The position numbers and the translations under genes are program-made. From assembly GCA_025352885.1 (NCBI GenBank), contig JANXRZ010000294.1, forward strand, positions 1-35,705: DNA of 35,705 bases, in the 5' to 3' direction. Source of the DNA: Pseudomonadota bacterium (GTDB taxonomy: Bacteria > Pseudomonadota > Gammaproteobacteria > Burkholderiales > SG8-39). Positions 17,581-24,877 of the stretch are shown in pieces. Under the pieces are notes generated by a model. That model was not told where the DNA came from. It did not search any database and saw only the letters and a list, made by a program, of their open reading frames with translations. Within the stretch, counting starts at the first letter, position 1; every line of letters begins with the position of its first letter.

Positions 17581-18447
17581 ATGGCGTCAGCAGCACCAAG
17601 GGACAGCCGCACCTGGTCGGGATCGTCGCTGGTCGTACCGGCGCTCCTCCTCGTTGCGGTGTTCCTGCTGGCGCCGCTCGCGCTGATCCTGCGCTACAGC
17701 TTCGACAAGTACGACCCGATCAAGTTGATGCTGGGTATCTTCAGCATTGACAATTACATCGCGGCGGTCACCGACCCCTTCTACCAGAACGTACTTGCCA
17801 CGACGGCGAAGATCTCTGCGCTGTCGACCGTCGTCGTCATGCTGCTCGCGTTTCCAGTGGCGTACTTCATTTCCAGGGTCGAGTCGCAGCGGGTGCGCGG
17901 TTGGCTGATGATCCTGACGGTGCTGCCTCTGCTGCTGGGGAACGCCGTCCGCTCAGCTGCCTGGATGGTGGTCATGGGCACAAAGGGGGTTGCGAACGCC
18001 TTCATGATCAACATCGGGCTCATCAGCGAGCCGATCAAGATCCTTTACACGCCAACCGCCGTAGTGATCGCCCTGGTTTCCGTCTTGCTTCCGTTCGCCA
18101 TCATCACGTTGCAGAGCGTCATCGATTCCATCCCGACCAGCCTCGAGGAAGCCGGGCAGTCGCTCGGGCATTCGCCTTTTCGCACGGTGCTCGGCGTCGT
18201 CCTGCCTTTGTCGACGCCCGGCGTGGTCGCTGCAGCAGCCATCTGTTTTGCGCTGGCAATGAATGCGTACGCAACGCCGGTGCTGATCGGCGGTCCGACG
18301 ATGCAGATGATGGGACCCGTGGTGTACGGGCAGATCGCCAAGGCCAACAACTGGCCCTTCGGATCGACGCTCGCCTGCATCCTGATGGCGGTGACGCTGA
18401 TCCTGACCGTGCTTTCCACACGGTTCCTCGGCAGGAAGTACTTCTGA
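17581..18447 (+). CDS. ABC transporter inner-membrane permease, PotB-like
   Basis: The 288-residue permease has about six membrane helices, the first at residues 16-40 (LVVPALLLVAVFLLAPLALIL). The cytoplasmic EAA loop that docks on the ATPase is EEAGQSLGHSPFRTVLGVVLPL near 190. It begins 16 bases after the binding-protein gene and shares the sequence TGATGA with the next permease (stop 18445-18447, start 18447). It forms the first half of the heterodimeric channel. The substrate follows from the binding protein and is unknown. Confidence 0.93.
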   Translation: MASAAPRDSRTWSGSSLVVPALLLVAVFLLAPLALILRYSFDKYDPIKLMLGIFSIDNYIAAVTDPFYQNVLATTAKISALSTVVVMLLAFPVAYFISRVESQRVRGWLMILTVLPLLLGNAVRSAAWMVVMGTKGVANAFMINIGLISEPIKILYTPTAVVIALVSVLLPFAIITLQSVIDSIPTSLEEAGQSLGHSPFRTVLGVVLPLSTPGVVAAAAICFALAMNAYATPVLIGGPTMQMMGPVVYGQIAKANNWPFGSTLACILMAVTLILTVLSTRFLGRKYF

Positions 18448-19259
18448 TGACAGACCGCATGTCGTTCGGGCGGATGGCTTTTATCGCGCTCGTGGTCCTG
18501 ATTTTCGTTTTCCTCCTCGGCCCTCTGGTGACCATCATTTGGGCGAGCGCCTTCGCGGACAAGATCCTCACCTTTCCACCGACCGCTTATTCTTTTGCCT
18601 GGTACGCGCACGCCTGGAGCACCGACGCGTTCTCGTCCGGATTTCTCATGAGCGTAAAGGTCGGGATTTGCGCGACCATCGGTTCCCTCGTGCTAGGCGT
18701 GCCGGCGGCGCTCGCCATCGAGAGGTTTCCTTTCCCGGGGCGCGAAACGGTCCGGCACGTGTTGCTTTCACCGATGTACGTGCCGGCAATCGTGGCCGGG
18801 GCGGCCGTCTACATCTATTTCGTCGAGGTGGAGATCCTCACGAACTTCCAACTGGCCGCCACGTTCACCGGGCTAGTGATCGCGCATACGCTCGTGGCGC
18901 TCCCGTGGACCTTGCGGCTCGTCTGCGCATCCCTCGTCTCGGCGAATGCGTCCTCCGAGGAGGCCGCGCGCAGCCTCGGCGCCAATGCGCTCCAGACCTT
19001 TTTCCTCGTGACGCTGCCGATCATCCGGCCGGGCATGATCGCGGCGGCGATGTTCTCGTTTATAGCTTCCTTCTCCGACCTCGAAAAATCCCTGTTCCTT
19101 GTCGGGCCGGGGAAGACCACGCTGCCCATCGCGATCATCAACTACCTGGAGTGGAGCCTCGACCCCACCATAGCGGCCGTGGCGACGGTTCAGATTTTGA
19201 TCATCGGCACGGCGCTCATCGTGTCCGACCGCTTCGTCAAACTCGGGAAAGCGTTCTAA
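18447..19259 (+). CDS. ABC transporter inner-membrane permease, PotC-like
   Basis: The 270-residue second channel subunit has a hydrophobic first helix at residues 10-32 (RMAFIALVVLIFVFLLGPLVTII). The EAA loop is EEAARSLGANALQTFFLVTLPI near 170. Start ATG 18447 overlaps the PotB stop by one base, which is why longer in-frame extensions upstream are not believed. The PotA gene follows after 3 bases. The protein length and the FPPTAYSFAWYAHAW text near 43-57 are typical of PotC relatives. Confidence 0.93.
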   Translation: MTDRMSFGRMAFIALVVLIFVFLLGPLVTIIWASAFADKILTFPPTAYSFAWYAHAWSTDAFSSGFLMSVKVGICATIGSLVLGVPAALAIERFPFPGRETVRHVLLSPMYVPAIVAGAAVYIYFVEVEILTNFQLAATFTGLVIAHTLVALPWTLRLVCASLVSANASSEEAARSLGANALQTFFLVTLPIIRPGMIAAAMFSFIASFSDLEKSLFLVGPGKTTLPIAIINYLEWSLDPTIAAVATVQILIIGTALIVSDRFVKLGKAF

Positions 19260-19262
19260 ACC

Positions 19263-20303
19263 ATGGCCGGTGTCGCCCTTCGGAACATCCGTAAGACCTA
19301 CGGGGCGCTCGCTGCGGTCGATGATGTCTCGATCGAGATCCGCGACGGCGAATTGCTCGCGTTGCTGGGGCCAAGCGGCTGCGGCAAGACAACCACTTTG
19401 CGGATGATCGCGGGATTCGTCGCGCCGACTTCCGGCACGGTGCATTTCGGCGACCGGGACGTGACTCGCGTGCCGGTGCACAAACGCAACGTCGGCATGG
19501 TCTTCCAGGGTTACGCACTCTTTCCGCACCTTACGGTTGCGAAGAATGTCGAGTTCGGCCTCAAGGTGCGCGGCTGGGACAAGGCGAAGATCTCAGCGCG
19601 GGTCGACGAAATGCTGAAATGGGTGCAGCTCGAAGCGCTCGCCGAAAGGCAGCCGAAGGCGCTCTCGGGAGGCCAGCAGCAGCGTGTTGCGCTTGCGCGG
19701 GCGATGGCAAACGAGCCGGACGTCCTGCTCCTGGACGAGCCGTTTTCGGCGTTGGATGCGAAGTTGCGCACGCAGATGAGGACGGAGATCCGCGAACTCC
19801 AACGCCAGGCCGGCATCACCTCGGTATTCGTCACGCACGACCAGGAAGAGGCGATGGCCATTGCGGACCGCATCGGCGTAATGAGCCACGGCAAGCTCGA
19901 GCAGCTCGGCTCCGCGGAGGACCTATACAAACGGCCGGTTTCCCGATTTGTCGCGGGCTTCATCGGCAAGTGCAATTTCATCGAGGGCCACGTGACCGGC
20001 CCCGGGCGCTTCGAGGCGGCCAATGGGCAGGCGCTCCAGTTCACCGGGGAGCATAAAGGCGGGCCGGCGGCGTTCTGCTTCCGGCCGGAGCACGCGGTGC
20101 TCGGCCAGGGGGGGGCGGCTGGATCAAGCGCCGCCGTCACAGTAAAGTCGGCGACCTACCTGGGCCCGATCACCGAATTCGAAGCGGTTTCGGAGGCGGG
20201 CGACAAGCTGATCGTCAGCGCGGCCTCCGGTGGCGAAATGCTTAAGGAAGGCGACAAGGCGACGCTGTCCTGGCGCGTCGAGGACGCTTTCGTAGTCGCT
20301 TGA
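19263..20303 (+). CDS. ABC transporter ATP-binding protein, PotA-like
   Basis: The 346-residue ATPase energises the PotBC-like channel. Walker A is GPSGCGKTT (36-44), the signature LSGGQQQRVALARA (134-147), Walker B VLLLDEP (154-160) and the switch histidine H192 in FVTHDQEEAM. After about residue 235 comes a TOBE-type regulatory domain (FIGKCNFIEGHV, then CFRPEHAV). All catalytic motifs are intact. It ends 6 bases before the convergent Bug gene, leaving no room for an independent terminator hairpin. Confidence 0.94.
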   Translation: MAGVALRNIRKTYGALAAVDDVSIEIRDGELLALLGPSGCGKTTTLRMIAGFVAPTSGTVHFGDRDVTRVPVHKRNVGMVFQGYALFPHLTVAKNVEFGLKVRGWDKAKISARVDEMLKWVQLEALAERQPKALSGGQQQRVALARAMANEPDVLLLDEPFSALDAKLRTQMRTEIRELQRQAGITSVFVTHDQEEAMAIADRIGVMSHGKLEQLGSAEDLYKRPVSRFVAGFIGKCNFIEGHVTGPGRFEAANGQALQFTGEHKGGPAAFCFRPEHAVLGQGGAAGSSAAVTVKSATYLGPITEFEAVSEAGDKLIVSAASGGEMLKEGDKATLSWRVEDAFVVA

Positions 20304-20322
20304 GGGTCGCTAGTTAAGCTGG
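20302..20322. repeat. Short repeat unit, copy 2
   Basis: GAGGGTCGCT followed directly by AGTTAAGCTGG, matching 14446-14468 except for a 2-base gap. This copy spans the PotA stop codon, the 6-base gap and the end of the convergent Bug gene. Confidence 0.4.
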
Positions 20323-21296
20323 ATTTTCTGTGCGCGAATCAAGTCGCCCCAGATCTTGGAGTCGCTCGCGCCGCGCTCACGCGCCGCCGCTGCCGTGCCC
20401 CCGACCACGAACATCGCCAGGCCGTCGAGCTTCGCTTTGACTTCCGGATCCGCAAAGGCTTTCTGGACGGAGGCATGGATTTTTTGCGCGACTTTCGGAT
20501 CCATGCCCGCCGGCCCGATCAGCGCATACCAGCCGGGCATGATGGGCATGTCGAGGCCGCTTTCCCTGAGGGTCGGCACGGCCGGAAGTTGCGCCGAGCG
20601 CGCCGCGCTCACCATCGCGACCGGGATCACCGCATTGCTCGTGATCTGCGGCAGCGCGATCGGCAAGGGGCTGACCATCACATCCGTCTCGCCGGACACC
20701 ACGCTCAGAAGTGCGCCGCTCGATCCGCCATAAGGGACATGCGAAGCCTTGAGGCCCGCCCGGATGGCCAGCATCTCCATGGCCAGGTGCGTCGAGTTGC
20801 CTACGCCCCCACTCGCGAAGTTGACGCCCCCGGCCTTGGATTTCGACAATTCGGCGAGGTCGGCAACTGTGCGAATGCCGCTCTTTCTGCTGGCGATCAG
20901 CACGAAAGGCACTTCGACGGTCGGCGACACGTAAGTGAAGTCCTTCGCCGTGTCGAAAGTGGCGTCCTTGTACAGGTGGTGGTTGAAGCTCATCTGCGAG
21001 ACGCCGGCCAGCAGCACGGTATGGCCGTCGGGCGGCTGCTTGACGAGGTATGCCATCGCGAGCACGCCGTTGGCGCCTACGCGATTGTCGATGAAGACCG
21101 ATTGTCCAAAATCCTGCTTAAGTTTCTCGGCCATCATTCGCGCCACGATATCGCCGCCGGTGCCCGTTGGCTGGGGCACGATCAGGCGGATCGGGCGCGA
21201 AGGGAAATTTTCCTGCGCCTGTGCTGGGATTACGCTTGCCAGGAGAGCGGCGGCGAGGGCCGCGATACGGAGGATGCTACGCTGCGCCTTGTTCAT
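20310..21296 (-). CDS. Tripartite tricarboxylate transporter substrate-binding protein (Bug/TctC family)
   Basis: This 328-residue periplasmic receptor has a long signal peptide (hydrophobic core IAALAAALLASVIPAQAQ). The mature start is ENFPSRPIRLIVPQPTGTGGD. Family blocks are FIDNRVGANGVLAMAYLV near 66, PPDGHTVLLAG near 86 and HVPYGGSSGALLSVVSGETDVM near 185. It is monocistronic and convergent with PotA. Its start is only 26 bases from the divergent CocE-like gene, so the two promoters must overlap each other or the opposite coding region. No TctAB pair is nearby. The ligand cannot be read from sequence. Confidence 0.93.
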   Translation of the reverse strand: MNKAQRSILRIAALAAALLASVIPAQAQENFPSRPIRLIVPQPTGTGGDIVARMMAEKLKQDFGQSVFIDNRVGANGVLAMAYLVKQPPDGHTVLLAGVSQMSFNHHLYKDATFDTAKDFTYVSPTVEVPFVLIASRKSGIRTVADLAELSKSKAGGVNFASGGVGNSTHLAMEMLAIRAGLKASHVPYGGSSGALLSVVSGETDVMVSPLPIALPQITSNAVIPVAMVSAARSAQLPAVPTLRESGLDMPIMPGWYALIGPAGMDPKVAQKIHASVQKAFADPEVKAKLDGLAMFVVGGTAAAARERGASDSKIWGDLIRAQKIQLN

Positions 21297-21322
21297 TCGA
21301 ATCAGTCTAGCAGGGAAGAATT

Positions 21323-23146
21323 ATGGCGGACAAGGACAAGCCCGGCACTGCTTGGAAGGTTGCGCCTTCCGAATACATCGCCGCAAGGCAGAAGGATTAC
21401 GGCATCCCGAAGGAGCCGCTCTCAGTCTATGTGCCGATGCGCGACGGCTGCCGCCTCGCAGTCGACGTGTATTTGCCGCAGCGGAAAGATGCGACGCCCG
21501 GCGAAAAATTTCCGGCTATCCTTATTTTCACGCCGTACTACCGCAGGTTCTCGCTGAGCGAACCTGGCGTCGAGCCGACGCCGAATGCGGCGAAGTATCG
21601 CGACGCCTTTGTCCCTTGCGGCTACGCGTTGGTGGTCATCGATGTGCGCGGCACTGGCGCAAGCTTCGGCACCCGGGATTCGATGCGTTCCCCTAATGAG
21701 CGGGACGACAGCTACGAGGTCGCGGAGTGGGTGGCCGGCCAGCAGTGGTGCGACGGCAACCTCGGCGCAACCGGCATCTCATACCTGGGCGCGGCGGCGT
21801 GCTTTCTTGCAAGCACGGGGCATCCCTCGGTCAAGGCGATTGCGCCGCTGTTCGCCGTATCGGACATCTACAGCGAGCAGCTTTACCCGGGCGGCCTGCT
21901 CTCCAAGATCTGGATGACTTCGTACGACGAGCTGATGATTGCGCTCGATCACGACCGTCGGGACCTTCTGCCCTCGTTCCCGTACTTCGCAGATCCCCGG
22001 TTCGCGGGGCCGCAACCGGTCGACGAAGACAAGGATGGGGCGCTCGTAAGAGAGGCTGTCGCGCAGCACCGCGAGAACTTTAAGCTCGCCGACCTCGGGC
22101 GCGAGTGGTTCTATCGGGACAGCGCGGCGGCCCATGACCCGAAGCTCACCACCAAGGCTTGCAGCCCGTATGGGTACGTCGATGGGATCAAGCCGGACGT
22201 GGCGATTCTTTCCGTCTCCGGGTGGTGCGACGGCGCGGGCTACGTGAATGGATCAGTGACCCGCTTCCTTTCGCTCCCCAATCCACAGTGGCTCCTGTTC
22301 GGTCCGTGGGATCACGGCGCGCGCACGAACGTCTCACCGTGGCGCGGAGCACCGGTGCCGGAGTTCGCGTTGATGGGTGAACTGGTGCGCTTCTTCGACC
22401 GGTTCCTCATGCGCCGCAAGAACGGGTTCGAAGACGAGGCGAAGGTCCATTACTTCAGCCCGCATGGCGAAACCTGGCACGCGGATGACCAGTGGCCGCC
22501 GCGCGCAAAAGAGCGGACTTTGCATGCGCGGCCGGATGGCTCGCTTGGCGAGTCGGCGCCGGAGGGGCGCATCGAACACCAAGTGTCCTTCACCACCACG
22601 ACCGGTATGAGCACGCGTTACGAGCGCCTCGGCACTGCGAACATCATCGACTACTACCCGGACTGGACCGAACGGTCGGCCGGGATGGTGCAGTTCGAGA
22701 CTGTGCCGCTCGAGCGGCCGCTTGGCGTGGCGGGCCACGTGGTTGCTCACCTCAAGGTCGCGTCCTCGCAGCCGGACGCGGCGTTGTTCATCTACCTTTC
22801 TGAAGTCGAGGCCGACGGGCGCGCGCGCTACATCACCGAAGGCATGCTCCGGCTGCTGCATCGGAAGCTCGGTGTTGCCCCGCGCGATTACCGAACGAGC
22901 TGGCCGTACAGGACCTTCGATCGCGCCGATGCGAAGCTCATGATCCCCGGCGAGGCGGAAGAAGTGGTGCTGGCTTTGCTACCGGTCGCGTGGACCCTCT
23001 CGGCAGGAAGCCGCCTGCGCATCTCAATCAGCGGCGCCGACGCGCAGCACTACCCGCAGGTGCCGCATGGCCGCCCGCCACGGCTTACCTTCATGACGGG
23101 CGGTCCCGACGGGACCCGCTTCGTAATTCCCGTCCGGGAAGGCTAG
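21323..23146 (+). CDS. CocE/NonD family alpha/beta hydrolase
   Basis: The 607-residue serine hydrolase belongs to the X-Pro dipeptidyl-peptidase/cocaine-esterase family. Likely catalytic triad: S153 in TGISYLGAA, D303 in SGWCDGAGYV and H331 in GPWDHGART. After the hydrolase core (about 30-340) comes the C-terminal jelly-roll domain (VAGHVVAHLKVASSQPDAAL near 470). The N-terminal block DGCRLAVDVYLP near 41 is typical. GGGAAGAA before ATG 21323 is a fair ribosome site. No signal peptide is seen, so it is probably cytoplasmic. Substrates in this family are esters, amides or acyl-amino-acid compounds. The nearby amidohydrolase and carbamoylsarcosine hydrolase suggest amide chemistry, but this is not shown. 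Confidence 0.92.
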   Translation: MADKDKPGTAWKVAPSEYIAARQKDYGIPKEPLSVYVPMRDGCRLAVDVYLPQRKDATPGEKFPAILIFTPYYRRFSLSEPGVEPTPNAAKYRDAFVPCGYALVVIDVRGTGASFGTRDSMRSPNERDDSYEVAEWVAGQQWCDGNLGATGISYLGAAACFLASTGHPSVKAIAPLFAVSDIYSEQLYPGGLLSKIWMTSYDELMIALDHDRRDLLPSFPYFADPRFAGPQPVDEDKDGALVREAVAQHRENFKLADLGREWFYRDSAAAHDPKLTTKACSPYGYVDGIKPDVAILSVSGWCDGAGYVNGSVTRFLSLPNPQWLLFGPWDHGARTNVSPWRGAPVPEFALMGELVRFFDRFLMRRKNGFEDEAKVHYFSPHGETWHADDQWPPRAKERTLHARPDGSLGESAPEGRIEHQVSFTTTTGMSTRYERLGTANIIDYYPDWTERSAGMVQFETVPLERPLGVAGHVVAHLKVASSQPDAALFIYLSEVEADGRARYITEGMLRLLHRKLGVAPRDYRTSWPYRTFDRADAKLMIPGEAEEVVLALLPVAWTLSAGSRLRISISGADAQHYPQVPHGRPPRLTFMTGGPDGTRFVIPVREG

Positions 23147-23155
23147 AAAGCCGGC

Positions 23156-23881
23156 TCAGGCCGCTTTGGCCTTGAGCTGTTCAGCGCCGATCTCGTCCAG
23201 GTACTGCAGGCAGCGCTCGGTCGTCTCGACATCGCCGAATTTCGCGTCGATGTCGAAGAGGTTCCAAAGGACGGCGCCTGGCACGCGGTCGCCGATCGCT
23301 TCCTTGACCGCGATCGGGCGGAACCCATCGGCAAGGCCGTCGCAAATCGTCTCGCGAACGCAAGCCGAGGCCGTCACGCCGGTAACGAGGATCGTGTCGA
23401 CGCCGGCCGCGCGCAGGAAGCCCGCGAGATAAGTGCCGTGGAAGGCGCTCGCGCGTTTCTTGATCAGCAGCTGCTCGCCCTCGATCGGCGCAATGCGCGA
23501 GTCGATGGCCCAGAGCTCGGTGTCCTTGGCGTTGACCACGTCGACCGGGATCTTGTTGTGCCAGAGCCCCATGTCGGTGTTCGGGTTGGTGCGATCGGTC
23601 ACCTGGTAGCAGGTCGTCACGTGGACGACGGGGAAGTTGTATTTGCGGAAAGCGGCAAGCAGCTTCTGCATGGACGGGATGACCCTGTCGTCGATGTGCT
23701 CGCAAGTGAAAGGATTGCCGGGCCGCGTCCACGCGTTGGCGAGGTCGACGCTGATGAGGGCCGGCTTCGACCCGAACCCAACCCGGCGCTGGAACCCGCG
23801 CGCCTGGTAACGGCGGGTCGCTTCGGCGAAGGCCGCTTCGAGGGCGGCTTCGAGTTGCTTGTCTGCAAGATCGGTAGGCAT
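23156..23881 (-). CDS. N-carbamoylsarcosine amidohydrolase-like cysteine hydrolase (isochorismatase fold)
   Basis: The reaction expected is N-carbamoylsarcosine plus water to sarcosine, CO2 and ammonia, a late step of creatinine or N-methylhydantoin breakdown. The 241 residues follow the Arthrobacter enzyme, as I remember it, nearly throughout: GFQRRVGFGSKPALISVDLANAW (the Asp of SVDLANAW is D46), TDMGLWHNKIP near 102, KKRASAFHGT (K141) and GVTASACVR (C174). These give the D-K-C triad at matching spacing. GDRVPGAVLWNLFDID near 197 is especially characteristic. AGGAG lies 6 bases before ATG 23881. It diverges from a LysR gene across a palindrome-rich gap. A related carbamoyl or ureido substrate cannot be excluded. 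Confidence 0.85.
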   Translation of the reverse strand: MPTDLADKQLEAALEAAFAEATRRYQARGFQRRVGFGSKPALISVDLANAWTRPGNPFTCEHIDDRVIPSMQKLLAAFRKYNFPVVHVTTCYQVTDRTNPNTDMGLWHNKIPVDVVNAKDTELWAIDSRIAPIEGEQLLIKKRASAFHGTYLAGFLRAAGVDTILVTGVTASACVRETICDGLADGFRPIAVKEAIGDRVPGAVLWNLFDIDAKFGDVETTERCLQYLDEIGAEQLKAKAA

Positions 23882-23929
23882 GTCGTTCTCCTGGTTGATG
23901 CCGAATGCTAAGCCGGCGGCTGCCGTAAT

Positions 23930-23974
23930 TTGATATCAATTGTGCTTACATTGATGCAAAATATGGCATCAATG
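23930..23974. promoter_or_regulatory. Palindromic LysR operator region
   Basis: TTGATATCAA (23930-23939) is a perfect 10-base palindrome. It is followed by a 9-base perfect inverted repeat: CATTGATGC at 23949-23957 and GCATCAATG at 23966-23974, spacer AAAATATG. TTGAT or ATCAA half-sites thus occur four times in 45 bases. The larger repeat contains LysR-type T-N11-A geometry and sits 70-90 bases upstream of the amidohydrolase start. It overlaps the regulator's own start, as expected for autorepression. Confidence 0.7.
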
Positions 23975-24877
23975 GCTACAACACACTCCTCGACTGCCCG
24001 CGCACCCAGGTTCGACCTCCGGCAGGCGCGCTCCTTTCTCGCCGTCGCCGACGACCTTCATTTCGGCCGCGCGGCGGGACGGCTTTCGGTCACCCAGCCG
24101 GCATTGAGCCGAACCATCCGGACCCTCGAGGACGCAGTAGGCGTTCCACTTTTCGAGCGGTCCACGCGGCGGGTGCGGCTGACGCCGGCGGGTGACGCGT
24201 TCGCGGCCGAATGCCGGCTGGCGCTCGGCCACGTTGAGCTGGCGGCGACCGCGGCGCGAAACGCGGCAGAAGGCCGGGAAGGGCGGTTGCGCGTGGGCTA
24301 CATGGACTTCGCGATCAACGGCCGCCTGCCGCAGCTGCTCAAGGCGTTTCGCGCAGCCTATCCGCAGGTGACGACGGACCTGGAATACATCCCGACTGCC
24401 CAGCAGCACGCGGCGCTGCTGGAGGGGCGCATCGACATCGGGTTCATGATCGGCGAGTTTCGCGCCCAGAAGATTTCGAGCCGGCTCGTTGAGCAGGATG
24501 ATTTCGTTGCGCTCCTGCCCGAAGGCCACAAGCTTGCTGGTCGCGGTTCGATCAAGTTGTCCGACCTGGCGGACGAACCGTTCGTCCTCGGGTCCGAGGA
24601 GACCTTCAGCAGCTTTCGCGCGCTCCTGTTCCCGCTGTGCCACGCGGCCGGGTTCTTCCCGCGCATTGCCCAGCAGGCGTCCAACATGAGCGGCATTTTC
24701 GGCATGGTCGCCGCAGGCGTTGGCGTAACGGTTTATTCCGCATGCGCTCGCAATTTCAGGCGTGCCGGAGTGGTCGTAAAACCGCTTGCAGACGTGAGGG
24801 AGAAGATCCCGACCTACGCTGCGTGGGTGTCAGGCCACCCGTCGGAAGCCTTGCGGCGCTTTACGAAACTCTTCTAG
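23972..24877 (+). CDS. LysR-family transcriptional regulator
   Basis: The protein has about 301 residues from ATG 23972. The winged HTH is at residues 14-75 (FDLRQARSFLAVADDLHFGRAAGRL, then VTQPALSRTIRTLEDAVGVPLFERS). It is followed by a periplasmic-binding-like effector domain (LRVGYMDFAINGRLPQLLKAF near 107). In-frame ATGs at 23954 and 23963 and a TTG at 23930 are alternative starts. None has a good Shine-Dalgarno site, so leaderless translation is possible. The palindrome overlapping these codons argues for the latest start. It likely controls the divergent carbamoylsarcosine hydrolase and itself. Its stop abuts the convergent gamma-glutamyltransferase stop with no base between. Confidence 0.9.
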   Translation: MATTHSSTARAPRFDLRQARSFLAVADDLHFGRAAGRLSVTQPALSRTIRTLEDAVGVPLFERSTRRVRLTPAGDAFAAECRLALGHVELAATAARNAAEGREGRLRVGYMDFAINGRLPQLLKAFRAAYPQVTTDLEYIPTAQQHAALLEGRIDIGFMIGEFRAQKISSRLVEQDDFVALLPEGHKLAGRGSIKLSDLADEPFVLGSEETFSSFRALLFPLCHAAGFFPRIAQQASNMSGIFGMVAAGVGVTVYSACARNFRRAGVVVKPLADVREKIPTYAAWVSGHPSEALRRFTKLF

